From positions 2,503,437 to 2,567,436 of the forward strand of contig NZ_ABTR02000001.1 of assembly GCF_000172975.1 (NCBI RefSeq): 64,000 nucleotides of DNA, read 5' to 3'. Numbering within the stretch: the first letter of the stretch is position 1; each line of letters opens with the position of its first letter. The position numbers were made by a program, and so were the translations under genes. This document shows positions 16,815 to 24,936 of this stretch, piece after piece. The DNA is from Dethiosulfovibrio peptidovorans DSM 11002 (lineage in GTDB: Bacteria; Synergistota; Synergistia; Synergistales; Dethiosulfovibrionaceae). Under the pieces are notes generated by a model. That model saw only the letters and a list, made by a program, of their open reading frames with translations. It was not told where the DNA came from and did not search any database.

Positions 16815-17560
16815 AGAGACCTCCCCCTTTCTCCGTCGTATCTACGAAAATCGACTCCGTAGACCTGAGACAGCCTCTCCCGAGAGAGGATGTCCTCCGG
16901 ATTCCCGTATCTCACCAGACTACCTTCGTCCATAAGCCAGACCTTATCGGCGAACATGGCCGCCAGATTGACGTCGTGAACCGTGACGATAACGGCATGA
17001 CCCCGGTTCGCCATCTCCCTGAGAGACGAGAAGAGAGAGGAAACGTGACCTGGGTCCAGAGCGGAGGAAGGCTCGTCCATCAGCATAACCGGACTATCCT
17101 GAACGATAGCTCTCGCTATGGCCACCCTCTGTCTTTCCCCTCCGGAAAGCTCCGTAACCGGTCGATCCCATAGATCCGACAGGTCCATGGCGATTGCCGC
17201 TCTACGGACGCTTCTCAGTGTCGAGTTTTTTCTCGGCTCGTCCCTGCCGTGAGGTAGGCGCCCCATAGCCAAGACCTCGGTCACGGAAAAGGGATAGTTC
17301 ATGGAGGGAATCTGATCGACCACGGCGAAGAGAGCGGCCCTCGACCTTCGGCCCATGCTTTCCAGGTCGACGCCGTTCAGCCTGATCGAACCGTCGTAGT
17401 CTATCAACCCCGCTATAGCCTTCAATAGAGTGCTTTTTCCGCTTCCGTTAGGACCTATCAAAACGGTTATCTCTCCGCCCTTGGCCTCGGCCGAGATGGA
17501 GGTCACTCCATCACCGCTTGGATACAGAGCAGAGACATCATCCAGAACCAGTGAAGTCAT
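16793..17560 (-). CDS. BtuD/FecE-type ABC transporter ATPase
   Basis: Energises uptake of the chelate bound by the neighbouring binding protein. In its 255 residues, Walker A GPNGSGKST is at about 38-46, the Q-loop is in FAVVDQIPS, the signature is ELSGGERQRVAIARAI, Walker B is VMLMDEPSS and the switch His is in VTVHDVN. The ATG at 17560 overlaps the permease stop (ATGA). Longer in-frame readings upstream run through the permease gene and were rejected. It ends inside the start region of the binding-protein gene, so all three transporter genes are translationally linked. Confidence 0.92.
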   Translation of the reverse strand: MTSLVLDDVSALYPSGDGVTSISAEAKGGEITVLIGPNGSGKSTLLKAIAGLIDYDGSIRLNGVDLESMGRRSRAALFAVVDQIPSMNYPFSVTEVLAMGRLPHGRDEPRKNSTLRSVRRAAIAMDLSDLWDRPVTELSGGERQRVAIARAIVQDSPVMLMDEPSSALDPGHVSSLFSSLREMANRGHAVIVTVHDVNLAAMFADKVWLMDEGSLVRYGNPEDILSRERLSQVYGVDFRRYDGERGRSLWFFELD

Positions 17561-18546
17561 CCCCTTCCCCTCTCTCTTATAAGGATCCAGCAGAAAAAAG
17601 GACCTCCTACCAGAGAGGTCAGGACACCGACCGGCAGCTCTCCCAGCTCCCGGACGATTCCATCCGCTCCAGAAAGAAGAAGAGCCCCGGTCAACATCGA
17701 CAGGGGAAGAAGAACTCTGTGAGAGGCGCCTATGGAGATTCTTACGAGATGAGGAACGACGAGACCGACGAAACCGATAACCCCGAAAAAGGAGACCACG
17801 GAGGCGGCAGAGAAAGCCGCGGCAACCGCCAACAAAGGCCTCAGCACCCTCTCGTCGACTCCCAGCACGGCTCCGTTGTTTCCTCCCAGAGAAAGCGCGT
17901 CCAGATCGGAGGAGAAGAACAAAGACGAAGAGACGATCAAGACGCCGAACCAGACCCAAAAGACGCTTCCCCAGGAGGCACCGGAGAACCCTCCCATGAG
18001 CCAGAAGACTATCCCGGCCACCTTATCTCCGGCCAGGGCTTTCGCTAAGGTCACCCCGGCAGAGAGAGAGGACCCCACCACTATCCCGGCCAGGACGGTG
18101 TGTCCCGTGGATCCGCCGGAACGCCAGGAGATGGCCATGACCAAAGCTAGGGCTATGAGGGCTCCGGCAAAGGACGAGATCGTAACGACCCAGCCTGACA
18201 ATATCGCTAAAGACGCCCCGAAAGCCGCGCCTGAGGCTATTCCTAGAGTGTAGGGTTCAGCCAGAGGGTTGGCGAGAAGGGCTTGCAGTACGACTCCCGA
18301 TACAGCTAGAGAGGCCCCGGCCCCCATGGAGGCCATTATCCTGGGAAGCCTCACCACCCTGACGATTATATGGGCCTGGTCGTTCGATCCCCACCCCAGA
18401 AGGGCCCCTGCCACATCCGAAAGCGACAGGTCGACGTCCCCCGAGGTTATACGCCAAAAGAACAAAGCGATCAAAGCGACAGAGAGAAGGGATCCACACA
18501 GTAAAGCCCTCTTCCTATCCTGCCTTATACGATCGGTAATCCTCAA
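17557..18546 (-). CDS. BtuC/FecD-type ABC transporter permease
   Basis: Membrane subunit of the importer, 329 residues with about ten hydrophobic helices. The FecCD pattern is visible: RLPRIMASMGAGASLAVSGVVLQALLANPLAEP near residue 60, the coupling-helix region LGVDERVLRPL, and GVIGFVGLVVPHLVR near residue 260. A TTG at 18546, seven bases after AAGGGGAGGG, is the likely start; reading from 18567 would put the start codon within that ribosome site. Substrate choice among cobalamin, heme and siderophores is not visible; the upstream riboswitch and cbiK favour corrinoids. Confidence 0.88.
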   Translation of the reverse strand: MRITDRIRQDRKRALLCGSLLSVALIALFFWRITSGDVDLSLSDVAGALLGWGSNDQAHIIVRVVRLPRIMASMGAGASLAVSGVVLQALLANPLAEPYTLGIASGAAFGASLAILSGWVVTISSFAGALIALALVMAISWRSGGSTGHTVLAGIVVGSSLSAGVTLAKALAGDKVAGIVFWLMGGFSGASWGSVFWVWFGVLIVSSSLFFSSDLDALSLGGNNGAVLGVDERVLRPLLAVAAAFSAASVVSFFGVIGFVGLVVPHLVRISIGASHRVLLPLSMLTGALLLSGADGIVRELGELPVGVLTSLVGGPFFCWILIRERGRG

Positions 18547-18639
18547 GACGGTCCCTCCCCTTACCAATAGATAAAAAACAGGCGTCCGAAACCTGAAACA
18601 GGCTTCGGACGCAGAGACTAAAATCGATCCAAGGTGCCC

Positions 18640-19524
18640 TTAAAAGCCATCTCCGGCAGCGGCCCTGTACTTCCGGACCAGCATGGCAGCGATCTCGTCG
18701 TATTCGCCCAGACCTTTCAGGACGGAGGATACTCGATACCCGTCACCTTTGATCACGGTGACCCAAGAATCATCCTCTGGACCGGCCATATCGTTGGTGG
18801 CATGGTCTCCGGCGACTATCATGAAGGGAGCTAAGGTCGCCTTACGAGCTCCCTTAGCCTTCAGACGAAGCAGGACGTCGTCCAGAGCGGGAGCCCCCTC
18901 GACGGTTCCCACGATAAAACCGGGGAGCGACGACTCCAGAACCGTCTGGAGATGGCCGTATGCGGCGTTAGCGAAATCGGGGGTACCGTGTCCCATCAGA
19001 ACCACTACGCTGTCCTCGTCGACTTTATCGCCGTAGGTTCTGTCGAGGAAACCGGCCATAGCCTCGAAGTCTTCCTCATGATACAGCAAAGGTTCGCTCA
19101 GCACCAGACGATCGAAACCGTACTTTCCCCTGACCGACTGGAAGGCTCTGACGATCTCCTCCAGGTCTCCATACTCCTCCCCAGGGATGATGTGAGTGGA
19201 GACCACCACGACGTCGGTGAATCCCTCGTCCCTCATCTTGGACAGGGCGATCATAGGGCTATCGATCATCTTGCTCTCCTCTTTAGCCAATTTACGCCTG
19301 ATTATGTTGGACGTATAGGCCAGTCGAATCTCCTTGTCGGGACAGGCCGATTTGAGGGTCGCAAAAAGGTTATCTATCGCCCTCTGACCGGACGGAACGG
19401 TCGTTCCGAAAGATACCATCAACACGCCTTTCTTGCTCACCGAATCATCTCCCCACGCGACACCAGCGACAAAGATCGCAGAAAACAACAGTAAAAACGA
19501 CACCAACTTTTTCAAAAAACACAT
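18640..19524 (-). CDS. cbiK: Exported sirohydrochlorin cobaltochelatase, CbiK (CbiKP-like)
   Basis: Inserts Co2+ into sirohydrochlorin in anaerobic B12 synthesis. The 294-residue protein has class II chelatase motifs: MVSFGTTVPSGQRAI after the leader, VVVSTHIIPGEEY with the metal-site His, VVLMGHGTPDFANAAY, and FMIVAGDHATNDMAG with the second catalytic His. Unlike cytoplasmic CbiK it begins with a signal peptide (LKKLVSFLLLFSAIFVAGVAWG), as described for the periplasmic CbiKP of Desulfovibrio. ATG 19524 abuts its AAAGGTG; a TTG at 19515 is better spaced and also plausible. It is the first gene after the cobalamin riboswitch and precedes the ABC transporter by about 90 bases. Confidence 0.92.
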   Translation of the reverse strand: MCFLKKLVSFLLLFSAIFVAGVAWGDDSVSKKGVLMVSFGTTVPSGQRAIDNLFATLKSACPDKEIRLAYTSNIIRRKLAKEESKMIDSPMIALSKMRDEGFTDVVVVSTHIIPGEEYGDLEEIVRAFQSVRGKYGFDRLVLSEPLLYHEEDFEAMAGFLDRTYGDKVDEDSVVVLMGHGTPDFANAAYGHLQTVLESSLPGFIVGTVEGAPALDDVLLRLKAKGARKATLAPFMIVAGDHATNDMAGPEDDSWVTVIKGDGYRVSSVLKGLGEYDEIAAMLVRKYRAAAGDGF

Positions 19525-19552
19525 CACCTTTCCCGGTATATTATGACCAAAG

Positions 19553-19582
19553 AGGCCCCGAAGCGAAATCGCCACGGGGCCT
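19553..19582 (-). terminator. Hairpin in the cobalamin riboswitch expression platform
   Basis: On the minus strand AGGCCCCG pairs with CGGGGCCT around a 14-base loop and is followed by CTTT. It lies between aptamer and cbiK and could end transcription when the ligand is bound. Confidence 0.6.
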
Positions 19583-19594
19583 CCCTAAACACCA

Positions 19595-19730
19595 TGTGAA
19601 ATCCGCCCGCGCAGAGACACATCGTCATCTCGAGAACAGCATTCTGGCTCGTTCGAAATTCGAACTTACAGTGGCGGGGCCGCTCCGGAGTCTAACCGGA
19701 TTCCCTTATCTAGAGATGTCGGATATTCTA
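19595..19730 (-). promoter_or_regulatory. Cobalamin riboswitch upstream of cbiK
   Basis: Minus-strand signatures in order: GGGAATCCGGTTAGACTCCGG, the B12 box GCCCCGCCACTGTAAG, an AGCCAG-type element near the predicted core junction, and a 3' GCGGGCGGATTT segment typical of the loop contacted by the expression platform. The aptamer is compact. A TATACT -10 box at 19743-19748 precedes it. Cobalamin should repress cbiK, the ABC transporter genes and the membrane protein at 15000-15908. Confidence 0.9.
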
Positions 19731-19773
19731 TTTTCTCGATCAAGTATAGCACAAAAGATGAAACTACAATACG

Positions 19774-20631
19774 TCAGGGGCGGTCCATGCCCTCGAAGAT
19801 GCCCTCTTCGCTCTCGACGATGACGTTTTTGCCCGGCAGGACCTCTCTATAAAACTCCAACCTTTTCATGAAGGGATAAAGACCCTTGACGGCACGATTG
19901 GCTTCGCTTAACAGCTTCTGAGCCTTCATGTCGCCCTCTCCCTTGATCTGCTCGGCCTCTTTCATGGCAGAGGCCAATACCTCCACCCTGTTTCTGTCCG
20001 CTGCTGAGCGCAGCTTCATGGCCTCGGCCTTTCCCTCCGACCTCAACTGAGCGGACATTCTGTTTCTCTCCGCCTCCATCGAGCGATAGACAGCCTCCTC
20101 GTTTTCCTGCGGGAGAAATAGTCTCTTGAACTCCACGGTCCTTATGGTGACACCGTATTTCTCGCTCTCCTCCGCCGCGATCTTGAGAGCCTGAGCCTCC
20201 GCTTCCTCCCTCTTGAGGTAGAGGATCTCGTCGAAGGTAACCTGCCCTGCGACAGCTCTGACGGCAGCATATACAGAATCGTCCAGCCTCTGTTGGACGG
20301 CGGATATGGTTCGGACCCTCTTTCTGAAGGTAGCCGGATCGGTTATCTGGAAGACCGCGATGGAATCGAATATGAGATTTTTTTTATCGGCCATCACCAC
20401 CGAAACTGGATGGGCGTCGTACTCTATAAGCCTTTTAGTATACTTTACCACCGTGTCGAAGACAGGGACCTTGAAGGCTATTCCGGGCTCTCGCCTGGTC
20501 GAGACGATCTCTCCCAGTCTGAGTATCACGACCTGCTCGTCCTGACGGACCACATAAAAGGACCCGTAAAGGACCAGTATAAGAAATAGTATCACCCCAA
20601 CAATAGAGACTGTTTTGAGCTGTTTAGTCAT
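19774..20631 (-). CDS. hflC: HflC, SPFH/band 7 regulator of FtsH
   Basis: Partner of HflK in the membrane-anchored periplasmic cage that controls the FtsH protease. The 285-residue protein has an N-terminal membrane helix (residues 8-28), then the band 7 domain beginning VVRQDEQVVILRLGEIV, EPGIAFKVPVFDTV and the ATFRKRVRTISAVQQRLDDSVYAAVR stretch, with a helical SPFH tail (EEAEAQALKIAAEESEKYGV to NRAVKGLYPFM). It begins 12 bases after the hflK stop. The order hflK-hflC is as in other bacteria. Confidence 0.93.
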   Translation of the reverse strand: MTKQLKTVSIVGVILFLILVLYGSFYVVRQDEQVVILRLGEIVSTRREPGIAFKVPVFDTVVKYTKRLIEYDAHPVSVVMADKKNLIFDSIAVFQITDPATFRKRVRTISAVQQRLDDSVYAAVRAVAGQVTFDEILYLKREEAEAQALKIAAEESEKYGVTIRTVEFKRLFLPQENEEAVYRSMEAERNRMSAQLRSEGKAEAMKLRSAADRNRVEVLASAMKEAEQIKGEGDMKAQKLLSEANRAVKGLYPFMKRLEFYREVLPGKNVIVESEEGIFEGMDRP

Positions 20632-20643
20632 CCCTCCACCTCC

Positions 20644-21726
20644 TCAATCGCCCTTGGCGTCTTTTTCGGAAGACTCGATGAACCGATCCAAAGGCAGAAA
20701 TTTCAGGGCCTCGGAGGACCGAAGAAACAGGGGGTTGATTTCCTTCCACACGTCGGTCATAGTCTCCATCCAGAGGTTCAGCTTTACCAGATCGGGATCG
20801 ACCCTGTAGGCTTCGTTCAAAGCACTCAGTCTAGCGACGTCTCCCTCCGCTAGAGCCACCCTTCGAAAGGCGTAGGCGTTGGCCTCGTTAAGGATCCTCT
20901 CGACGTCTCCTGCCATCTCCGAGGCTATTTCCTTTGCGTAACGCTCGGCCTCCAGTATCATTCTTTCCTTCTCCGCTCTGGCCGAGTTTACCGCGTTGAA
21001 GGCTTTTTGCACCGCTTGAGGGGGAATAACGTCCTGCAGTGAAATGGAAGAAACGAAAATTCCTGTGGAGAGAGCGTTCATCTTGTCCTGGAGGCCTTTT
21101 CTGACCTCGGTCTGGATTGCCTGCTTTTCCTTCGTAAGAACGTCGTCCAGGATCCTAGCCCCTATGACCTCCCTCATGAAGGATTCGGCTATATCCCTGA
21201 TCATCCTCTCTCTCATGCCTTGGTTCTCGGGGATATGGGTTACGTAGTCGACCGGATCGGATATCTGAAACTGAAGGACCCAGTCGATCTCTATGATCTT
21301 GTTGTCCCTGGTCAACATCTTCGATTCGTCGGGAACGTCTCTATACCTGGCGGGAGGACCTACACTTACAGTTCTGTATCCGTACTCAAAACGACGGATG
21401 TTTTCGGTGTTGACTATCTCCACTACGTCGATGAAAGGGATCTTCACATGAGGCCCCTGATCCGCGACATACTTGACCTCTCCCAGACGGAAAAGCACCC
21501 CCTCAGAACCGGACGGTACGATGTATATCCCGTCCAGAGCTCCAACTAGGACTATCAAGGCAAGTAAAACCGACAAAACGACCTTCTTTCCCCATGACCG
21601 CAGCCGATTAAGAAAGGCAAGATGCCGGGAGATATCCTCCCCAGATGCGGATTTATCCTTTACGAACTTAAGGAACAGCAACAACGCGGCCAAGACCGCC
21701 AGCGATAAAATCAATCTAAAATCCAT
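20644..21726 (-). CDS. hflK: HflK, SPFH/band 7 regulator of FtsH
   Basis: Forms the HflK-HflC-FtsH complex. The 360-residue protein starts with one membrane segment (about residues 5-20), a basic stretch, and a second hydrophobic segment at about 50-72. The SPFH core then runs from YIVPSGSEGVLFRLGEV through PHVKIPFIDVVEIV. A coiled SPFH tail with ISLQDVIPPQAVQKAFNAVNSA follows. The extra N-terminal hydrophobic helix is unusual compared with single-helix HflK proteins. GAGGAGG precedes the ATG, and a TTGTAT/TATATG promoter lies 31 bases upstream of the start. Confidence 0.92.
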   Translation of the reverse strand: MDFRLILSLAVLAALLLFLKFVKDKSASGEDISRHLAFLNRLRSWGKKVVLSVLLALIVLVGALDGIYIVPSGSEGVLFRLGEVKYVADQGPHVKIPFIDVVEIVNTENIRRFEYGYRTVSVGPPARYRDVPDESKMLTRDNKIIEIDWVLQFQISDPVDYVTHIPENQGMRERMIRDIAESFMREVIGARILDDVLTKEKQAIQTEVRKGLQDKMNALSTGIFVSSISLQDVIPPQAVQKAFNAVNSARAEKERMILEAERYAKEIASEMAGDVERILNEANAYAFRRVALAEGDVARLSALNEAYRVDPDLVKLNLWMETMTDVWKEINPLFLRSSEALKFLPLDRFIESSEKDAKGD

Positions 21727-21756
21727 GACGGACCTCCTCTCAAAAGATCTCTAAAA

Positions 21757-21785
21757 CATATACTCGGACTAGATCCATCATACAA
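21757..21785 (-). promoter_or_regulatory. Probable hflK-hflC promoter
   Basis: TTGTAT (21780-21785) and TATATG (21757-21762), 17-base spacer, minus strand. Confidence 0.5.
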
Positions 21786-21810
21786 CAGATCAAGCTCGAA
21801 AAATAAAAAA

Positions 21811-21836
21811 AGCCGCCGTGCCAAGCACGACGGCTT
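21811..21836 (-). terminator. Terminator after tRNA-Ser(GGA)
   Basis: On the minus strand AAGCCGTCGTGC pairs with GCACGGCGGCTT (one G-T pair) and is followed by a run of Ts. Confidence 0.85.
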
Positions 21837-21840
21837 AATC

Positions 21841-21931
<91 letters not shown>

Positions 21932-21967
21932 AGATCAACGAAGGGAATTCTAACACGTTTTGTCCTA

Positions 21968-22996
21968 TCAGGCAAGATCCTGATAGCTTCGTTCGGAGAA
22001 AAATTCCTCCATTCCTTCGTCGCGATAGAAGCAGATCCTGTTTTTACCCCTGCGTTTTGCCTCGTAAAGAGCGTCGTCCGCCATCTTTATCAAGTTGGAG
22101 GAATTCCACATCCCGTGTTCCATAGGAGAGAGAACGAAGGAAAGCCCACAGGAGAGGGAAATCGGAAGTTCCTTGCCGTTGAAGACGAAATGTGCAGAGA
22201 GTATCCTTTCATACAGAGAGCACACTATCTCCTTGGCCTCCGCTTCATCCGCTTCGGGCAAAACGAATAAAAACTCGTCGCCACCATATCTGCCGGCTAC
22301 GCCTTGCTTTTCCAAGAAAGTCTCCATAAAGTACCCCAGTTTCCTCAGCACGAAATCCCCTGCCTGATGCCCATAGTTATCGTTGATGTGTTTGAAAAAA
22401 TCCACGTCGCACAGGCAGATAGAAAGAGGGCGGTTTTCTCTCTGAGCCCTGTCAAGGCTCTTCTCTAAATATGATAAAACATAACGTCTGTTGAAGATAC
22501 CTGTCAACTCATCCGTCCTGGACATCCTATCTATGGCTTCCTTCTGTCTCAAGACTTTTCGATAGGCTTCCACGAGACGAAGTCCTACGGTAATCCTCGC
22601 TTCTATGTCCTCGGAATGGAAAGGTTTAGTGATGAAATCGTCCGCACCGGATGAAAGACCGTGAGCGATGGAGCTTCTATCGTCCATCGAGGTGGTCATC
22701 ACTATGTAACAGTAACCGGAATCGTCGCCTCCCTCCTTTTCCCTTACGGAACGACATATCTCGGGCCCTTCGATCCCCGGCAAAACCCAGTCTAGAAAGA
22801 CCATATCGGGGCTTTCTTTAAAGATGTAGTCCAAAGCATCGTCGCCTCTGGAGCAGCTTTCTAAGATGATACGAGATCTATCGGGAAAAAAGCGACCTAT
22901 TCCGTCGAAGAGGATGCGTTTTTCAAGTCTGGAATCGTTGGCTATCAGGATTCTGACTACATCGCTAGCATCTTCGTTAAGACCTAACAACCCCAT
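21968..22996 (-). CDS. Response regulator with GGDEF diguanylate cyclase domain
   Basis: PleD-like protein of 342 residues, expected to make cyclic di-GMP on phosphorylation. The receiver domain spans about residues 14-135; its phospho-acceptor Asp is in MVFLDWVLPG and the later conserved Lys is in FITKPF. The GGDEF domain (about 165-320) has the intact site RYGGDEFLFVL and MSRTDELTGIFNRR. The RxxD inhibitory site expected five residues before GGDEF is absent (EKQG there), so product inhibition through it is unlikely. The start at 22996 follows GGAGGTG. No histidine kinase is adjacent. An inverted repeat surrounds its -10 box. Confidence 0.93.
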   Translation of the reverse strand: MGLLGLNEDASDVVRILIANDSRLEKRILFDGIGRFFPDRSRIILESCSRGDDALDYIFKESPDMVFLDWVLPGIEGPEICRSVREKEGGDDSGYCYIVMTTSMDDRSSIAHGLSSGADDFITKPFHSEDIEARITVGLRLVEAYRKVLRQKEAIDRMSRTDELTGIFNRRYVLSYLEKSLDRAQRENRPLSICLCDVDFFKHINDNYGHQAGDFVLRKLGYFMETFLEKQGVAGRYGGDEFLFVLPEADEAEAKEIVCSLYERILSAHFVFNGKELPISLSCGLSFVLSPMEHGMWNSSNLIKMADDALYEAKRRGKNRICFYRDEGMEEFFSERSYQDLA

Positions 22997-23031
22997 CTCA
23001 ACACCTCCATCATATAGGTGACGGCGACGAC

Positions 23032-23073
23032 ACGACCGCACTTTTTGAATTATACAACAAAATGTGCGGTCGT
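23032..23073 (-). promoter_or_regulatory. Perfect 10-bp inverted repeat around the -10 box of the GGDEF gene
   Basis: ACGACCGCAC (23032-23041) and GTGCGGTCGT (23064-23073) are exact inverted copies 22 bases apart. A TATAAT on the minus strand (23049-23054) lies between them, with no good -35. It could be a two-half-site operator or a hairpin; there is no T-run for termination. Confidence 0.55.
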
Positions 23074-23092
23074 TATACTACAAAGAGCCTAA

Positions 23093-23458
23093 TCAGGGCA
23101 GTTCGTAGGTATAGTGGGACGGTTCCATCCCCATGTGTCCATTTCCGGACGGAGCAAAAACCTCCGGATTAGCCTGTTCGACAAAGGAAACAGGAAACTG
23201 TACCACGGACAAGCCGCCACCGAACACACAAACCGGGACCACGTTCAGATAGGCCCAGTTCCCTTCGGGAGTTCGGATCACCGCATATCCGTCTTTGGTG
23301 AGATAATACCCCTCCTGAACCTGAAGTGGAACGACATAGTCGTTATCGTAGTCGGGATGGGCCAGCAGGGCAGGGGCGTTGCCCATCATGGCATCGGCGT
23401 TCGACACCAGAAAAAACGATAGTAACAACGCGAGAAATCCACGGGTCACAACGATCAC
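23093..23458 (-). CDS. Small exported protein, paralogous to its upstream neighbour
   Basis: A 121-residue protein with a signal peptide (hydrophobic residues 7-21, SNADAMMG cleavage region). Its mature part holds EGYYLTKDGYAVIRTPEGNW, closely similar to AGWFVTYDGYPVSRGNGGNW in the protein at 23462-24166. Both continue with a beta-rich segment ending in Gln-Ala-Asn. The start may be GTG 23458 or, better spaced from AGGA, GTG 23449. I recognise no family. It is the last of four exported or membrane-bound products in one minus-strand run from 25879. Confidence 0.75.
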   Translation of the reverse strand: MIVVTRGFLALLLSFFLVSNADAMMGNAPALLAHPDYDNDYVVPLQVQEGYYLTKDGYAVIRTPEGNWAYLNVVPVCVFGGGLSVVQFPVSFVEQANPEVFAPSGNGHMGMEPSHYTYELP

Positions 23459-23461
23459 TTC

Positions 23462-24166
23462 CTAGAGATTTATCGGCGAAATTCGCCCCATCCAAAGGAA
23501 GCCCCAAACCGGAGCATGGGCGGCCAATATAGAGGTATCTCCGTCGTTCCATCTAGAACCGTTCTGCTTGCTCATCCTGGTAAGTTCGTATACATGACGT
23601 TTCAGGGTCTCCGCCGGCGATTCTCCGTCCTTGCAGATCATCTGATACCAGCTTTTTCCCGTCCACCCGTATAGGACCTCAGGACGATCTCCCTTCCAAG
23701 CCAAGGGAATTTTTGGCTTGTGTAAAACGGCCAGACGATCGACCATTCTATGCCATCTTGTAACTATTAGAAAATTATCGTCCGCCAGCCACCTAGGAGT
23801 GGGAGGCATGGCACCGGAAGTCATGACCCCATTGTTTGCGGAAACCGTAACTACAGGGGTCAAGTTGGCCTGCTGAAAGGGAACGACCGAACCGACAACA
23901 TAGCCGGTATGTACCAAAGTTCCGTCGTTTCGAGGTACACCGTAAACCCAGTTGCCTCCGTTTCCTCGAGAAACGGGATATCCGTCGTAGGTCACGAACC
24001 ACCCGGCGGGCATATTGTACGGACGGTATACGTAGAAACTCATTCCATCATAGACCGGCTGGGTTACAAGGACTGGTTCCGCTATGTAGGTGGCAGCGGA
24101 ACCGGAAGATGCGGCAAAGATCAAAAGCCCCGACAACAAAGACAAGAGAATTTTTTTAACCATCAT
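23462..24166 (-). CDS. Exported protein of unknown function with the GWFVTYDGYPV domain
   Basis: A 234-residue protein with a signal peptide (residues 5-24, SGSAATY cleavage region). Aromatic and glycine-rich beta-type sequence at about 45-105 (YVYRPYNMPAGWFVTYDGYP) is shared with the next gene. A second domain from about 125 (PTPRWLADDNFLIVTRWHRM to the end) has several Trp and one Cys and is unique to this copy. The ATG overlaps the stop of the upstream gene by four bases. Function unknown; envelope location inferred. Confidence 0.78.
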   Translation of the reverse strand: MMVKKILLSLLSGLLIFAASSGSAATYIAEPVLVTQPVYDGMSFYVYRPYNMPAGWFVTYDGYPVSRGNGGNWVYGVPRNDGTLVHTGYVVGSVVPFQQANLTPVVTVSANNGVMTSGAMPPTPRWLADDNFLIVTRWHRMVDRLAVLHKPKIPLAWKGDRPEVLYGWTGKSWYQMICKDGESPAETLKRHVYELTRMSKQNGSRWNDGDTSILAAHAPVWGFLWMGRISPINL

Positions 24167-24936
24167 AAAAAGCTCCTTTCCATTACCATTCCAGATTCCC
24201 TAAATGCGAGAGAAAGATGTCTCTCCGCGGCGGAACGGCCCCACTTGACCGAATCCATCCGACGTCTAACAGAATTCCTATTCTCCACCTCCGAAGCCAT
24301 GTTCTGAATGGCCTCGTCCATGGCAAAGGCGGTCCATTCCATAAATTCCTTGGCCCTTGAAAGCTCAGCCCAGAAAGGACCGGGAAGGGAGGGGACCTTT
24401 GTCTCTATTAAAACGGTCCTCAAACGTTGAAGTTCTCCTGTCTCTTTCAACACCGAGGACCTGAAAAGAGCCTTGTCCTCAGCTCCAGACCTGACGTCGT
24501 AGTAGAGGGAGCAAGCAGAATCCCAGACGGAGAGCATATCGTTCCAGTGTCCTCTGATCTGCATATAGACATCCAAAAACCGGGCGTCGGCCTTGGAGAT
24601 CTTGGGTAGACGAACCCAAGCCAACCTTCTGTTTCCCGATCCCTCCACCTCCAGTATAATCGAACGTCCATCGGCCAGTCTTTCTTCCACGTACGAATCC
24701 AGATCTTCCGCCAGCGAGACGTCTTGTCCATCGACGGAGATGATCCGATCTCCATCGACGATACCGCCATCCTCGGCGACACGTAGGGGGTCTACCTCCT
24801 CGGCCACCACGGTTCCGTTGATTGTAGAAAACGAGATCCCAGACAGGACCCCTCCCTCAGCTGTCGCCACGCAGGGCAAGGTCGACACGAGAAAGGCTAG
24901 GATAAAGAATCGGGTCCGTAGCAAAGGTAATATCAT
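24163..24936 (-). CDS. Exported protein with a degenerate PDZ-like domain
   Basis: A 257-residue protein with a signal peptide (FFILAFLVSTLPCVATAEGG). Residues about 30-110 look like a PDZ domain: the hydrophobic groove strand VLSGISFSTINGT, VDPLRVAEDGGIVDGDRIISVDGQDVS and RSIILEVEGSG. The remainder is mainly helical and rich in charged residues (ELQRLRTVLIETKV, AFAMDEAIQNMASEVENRNS). The start at 24936 follows a GGACGG and overlaps the upstream gene by 80 bases; a longer reading from 25131 lies deep in that gene. It may be a scaffold for the neighbouring envelope proteins, but nothing shows a catalytic function. Confidence 0.75.
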   Translation of the reverse strand: MILPLLRTRFFILAFLVSTLPCVATAEGGVLSGISFSTINGTVVAEEVDPLRVAEDGGIVDGDRIISVDGQDVSLAEDLDSYVEERLADGRSIILEVEGSGNRRLAWVRLPKISKADARFLDVYMQIRGHWNDMLSVWDSACSLYYDVRSGAEDKALFRSSVLKETGELQRLRTVLIETKVPSLPGPFWAELSRAKEFMEWTAFAMDEAIQNMASEVENRNSVRRRMDSVKWGRSAAERHLSLAFRESGMVMERSFL

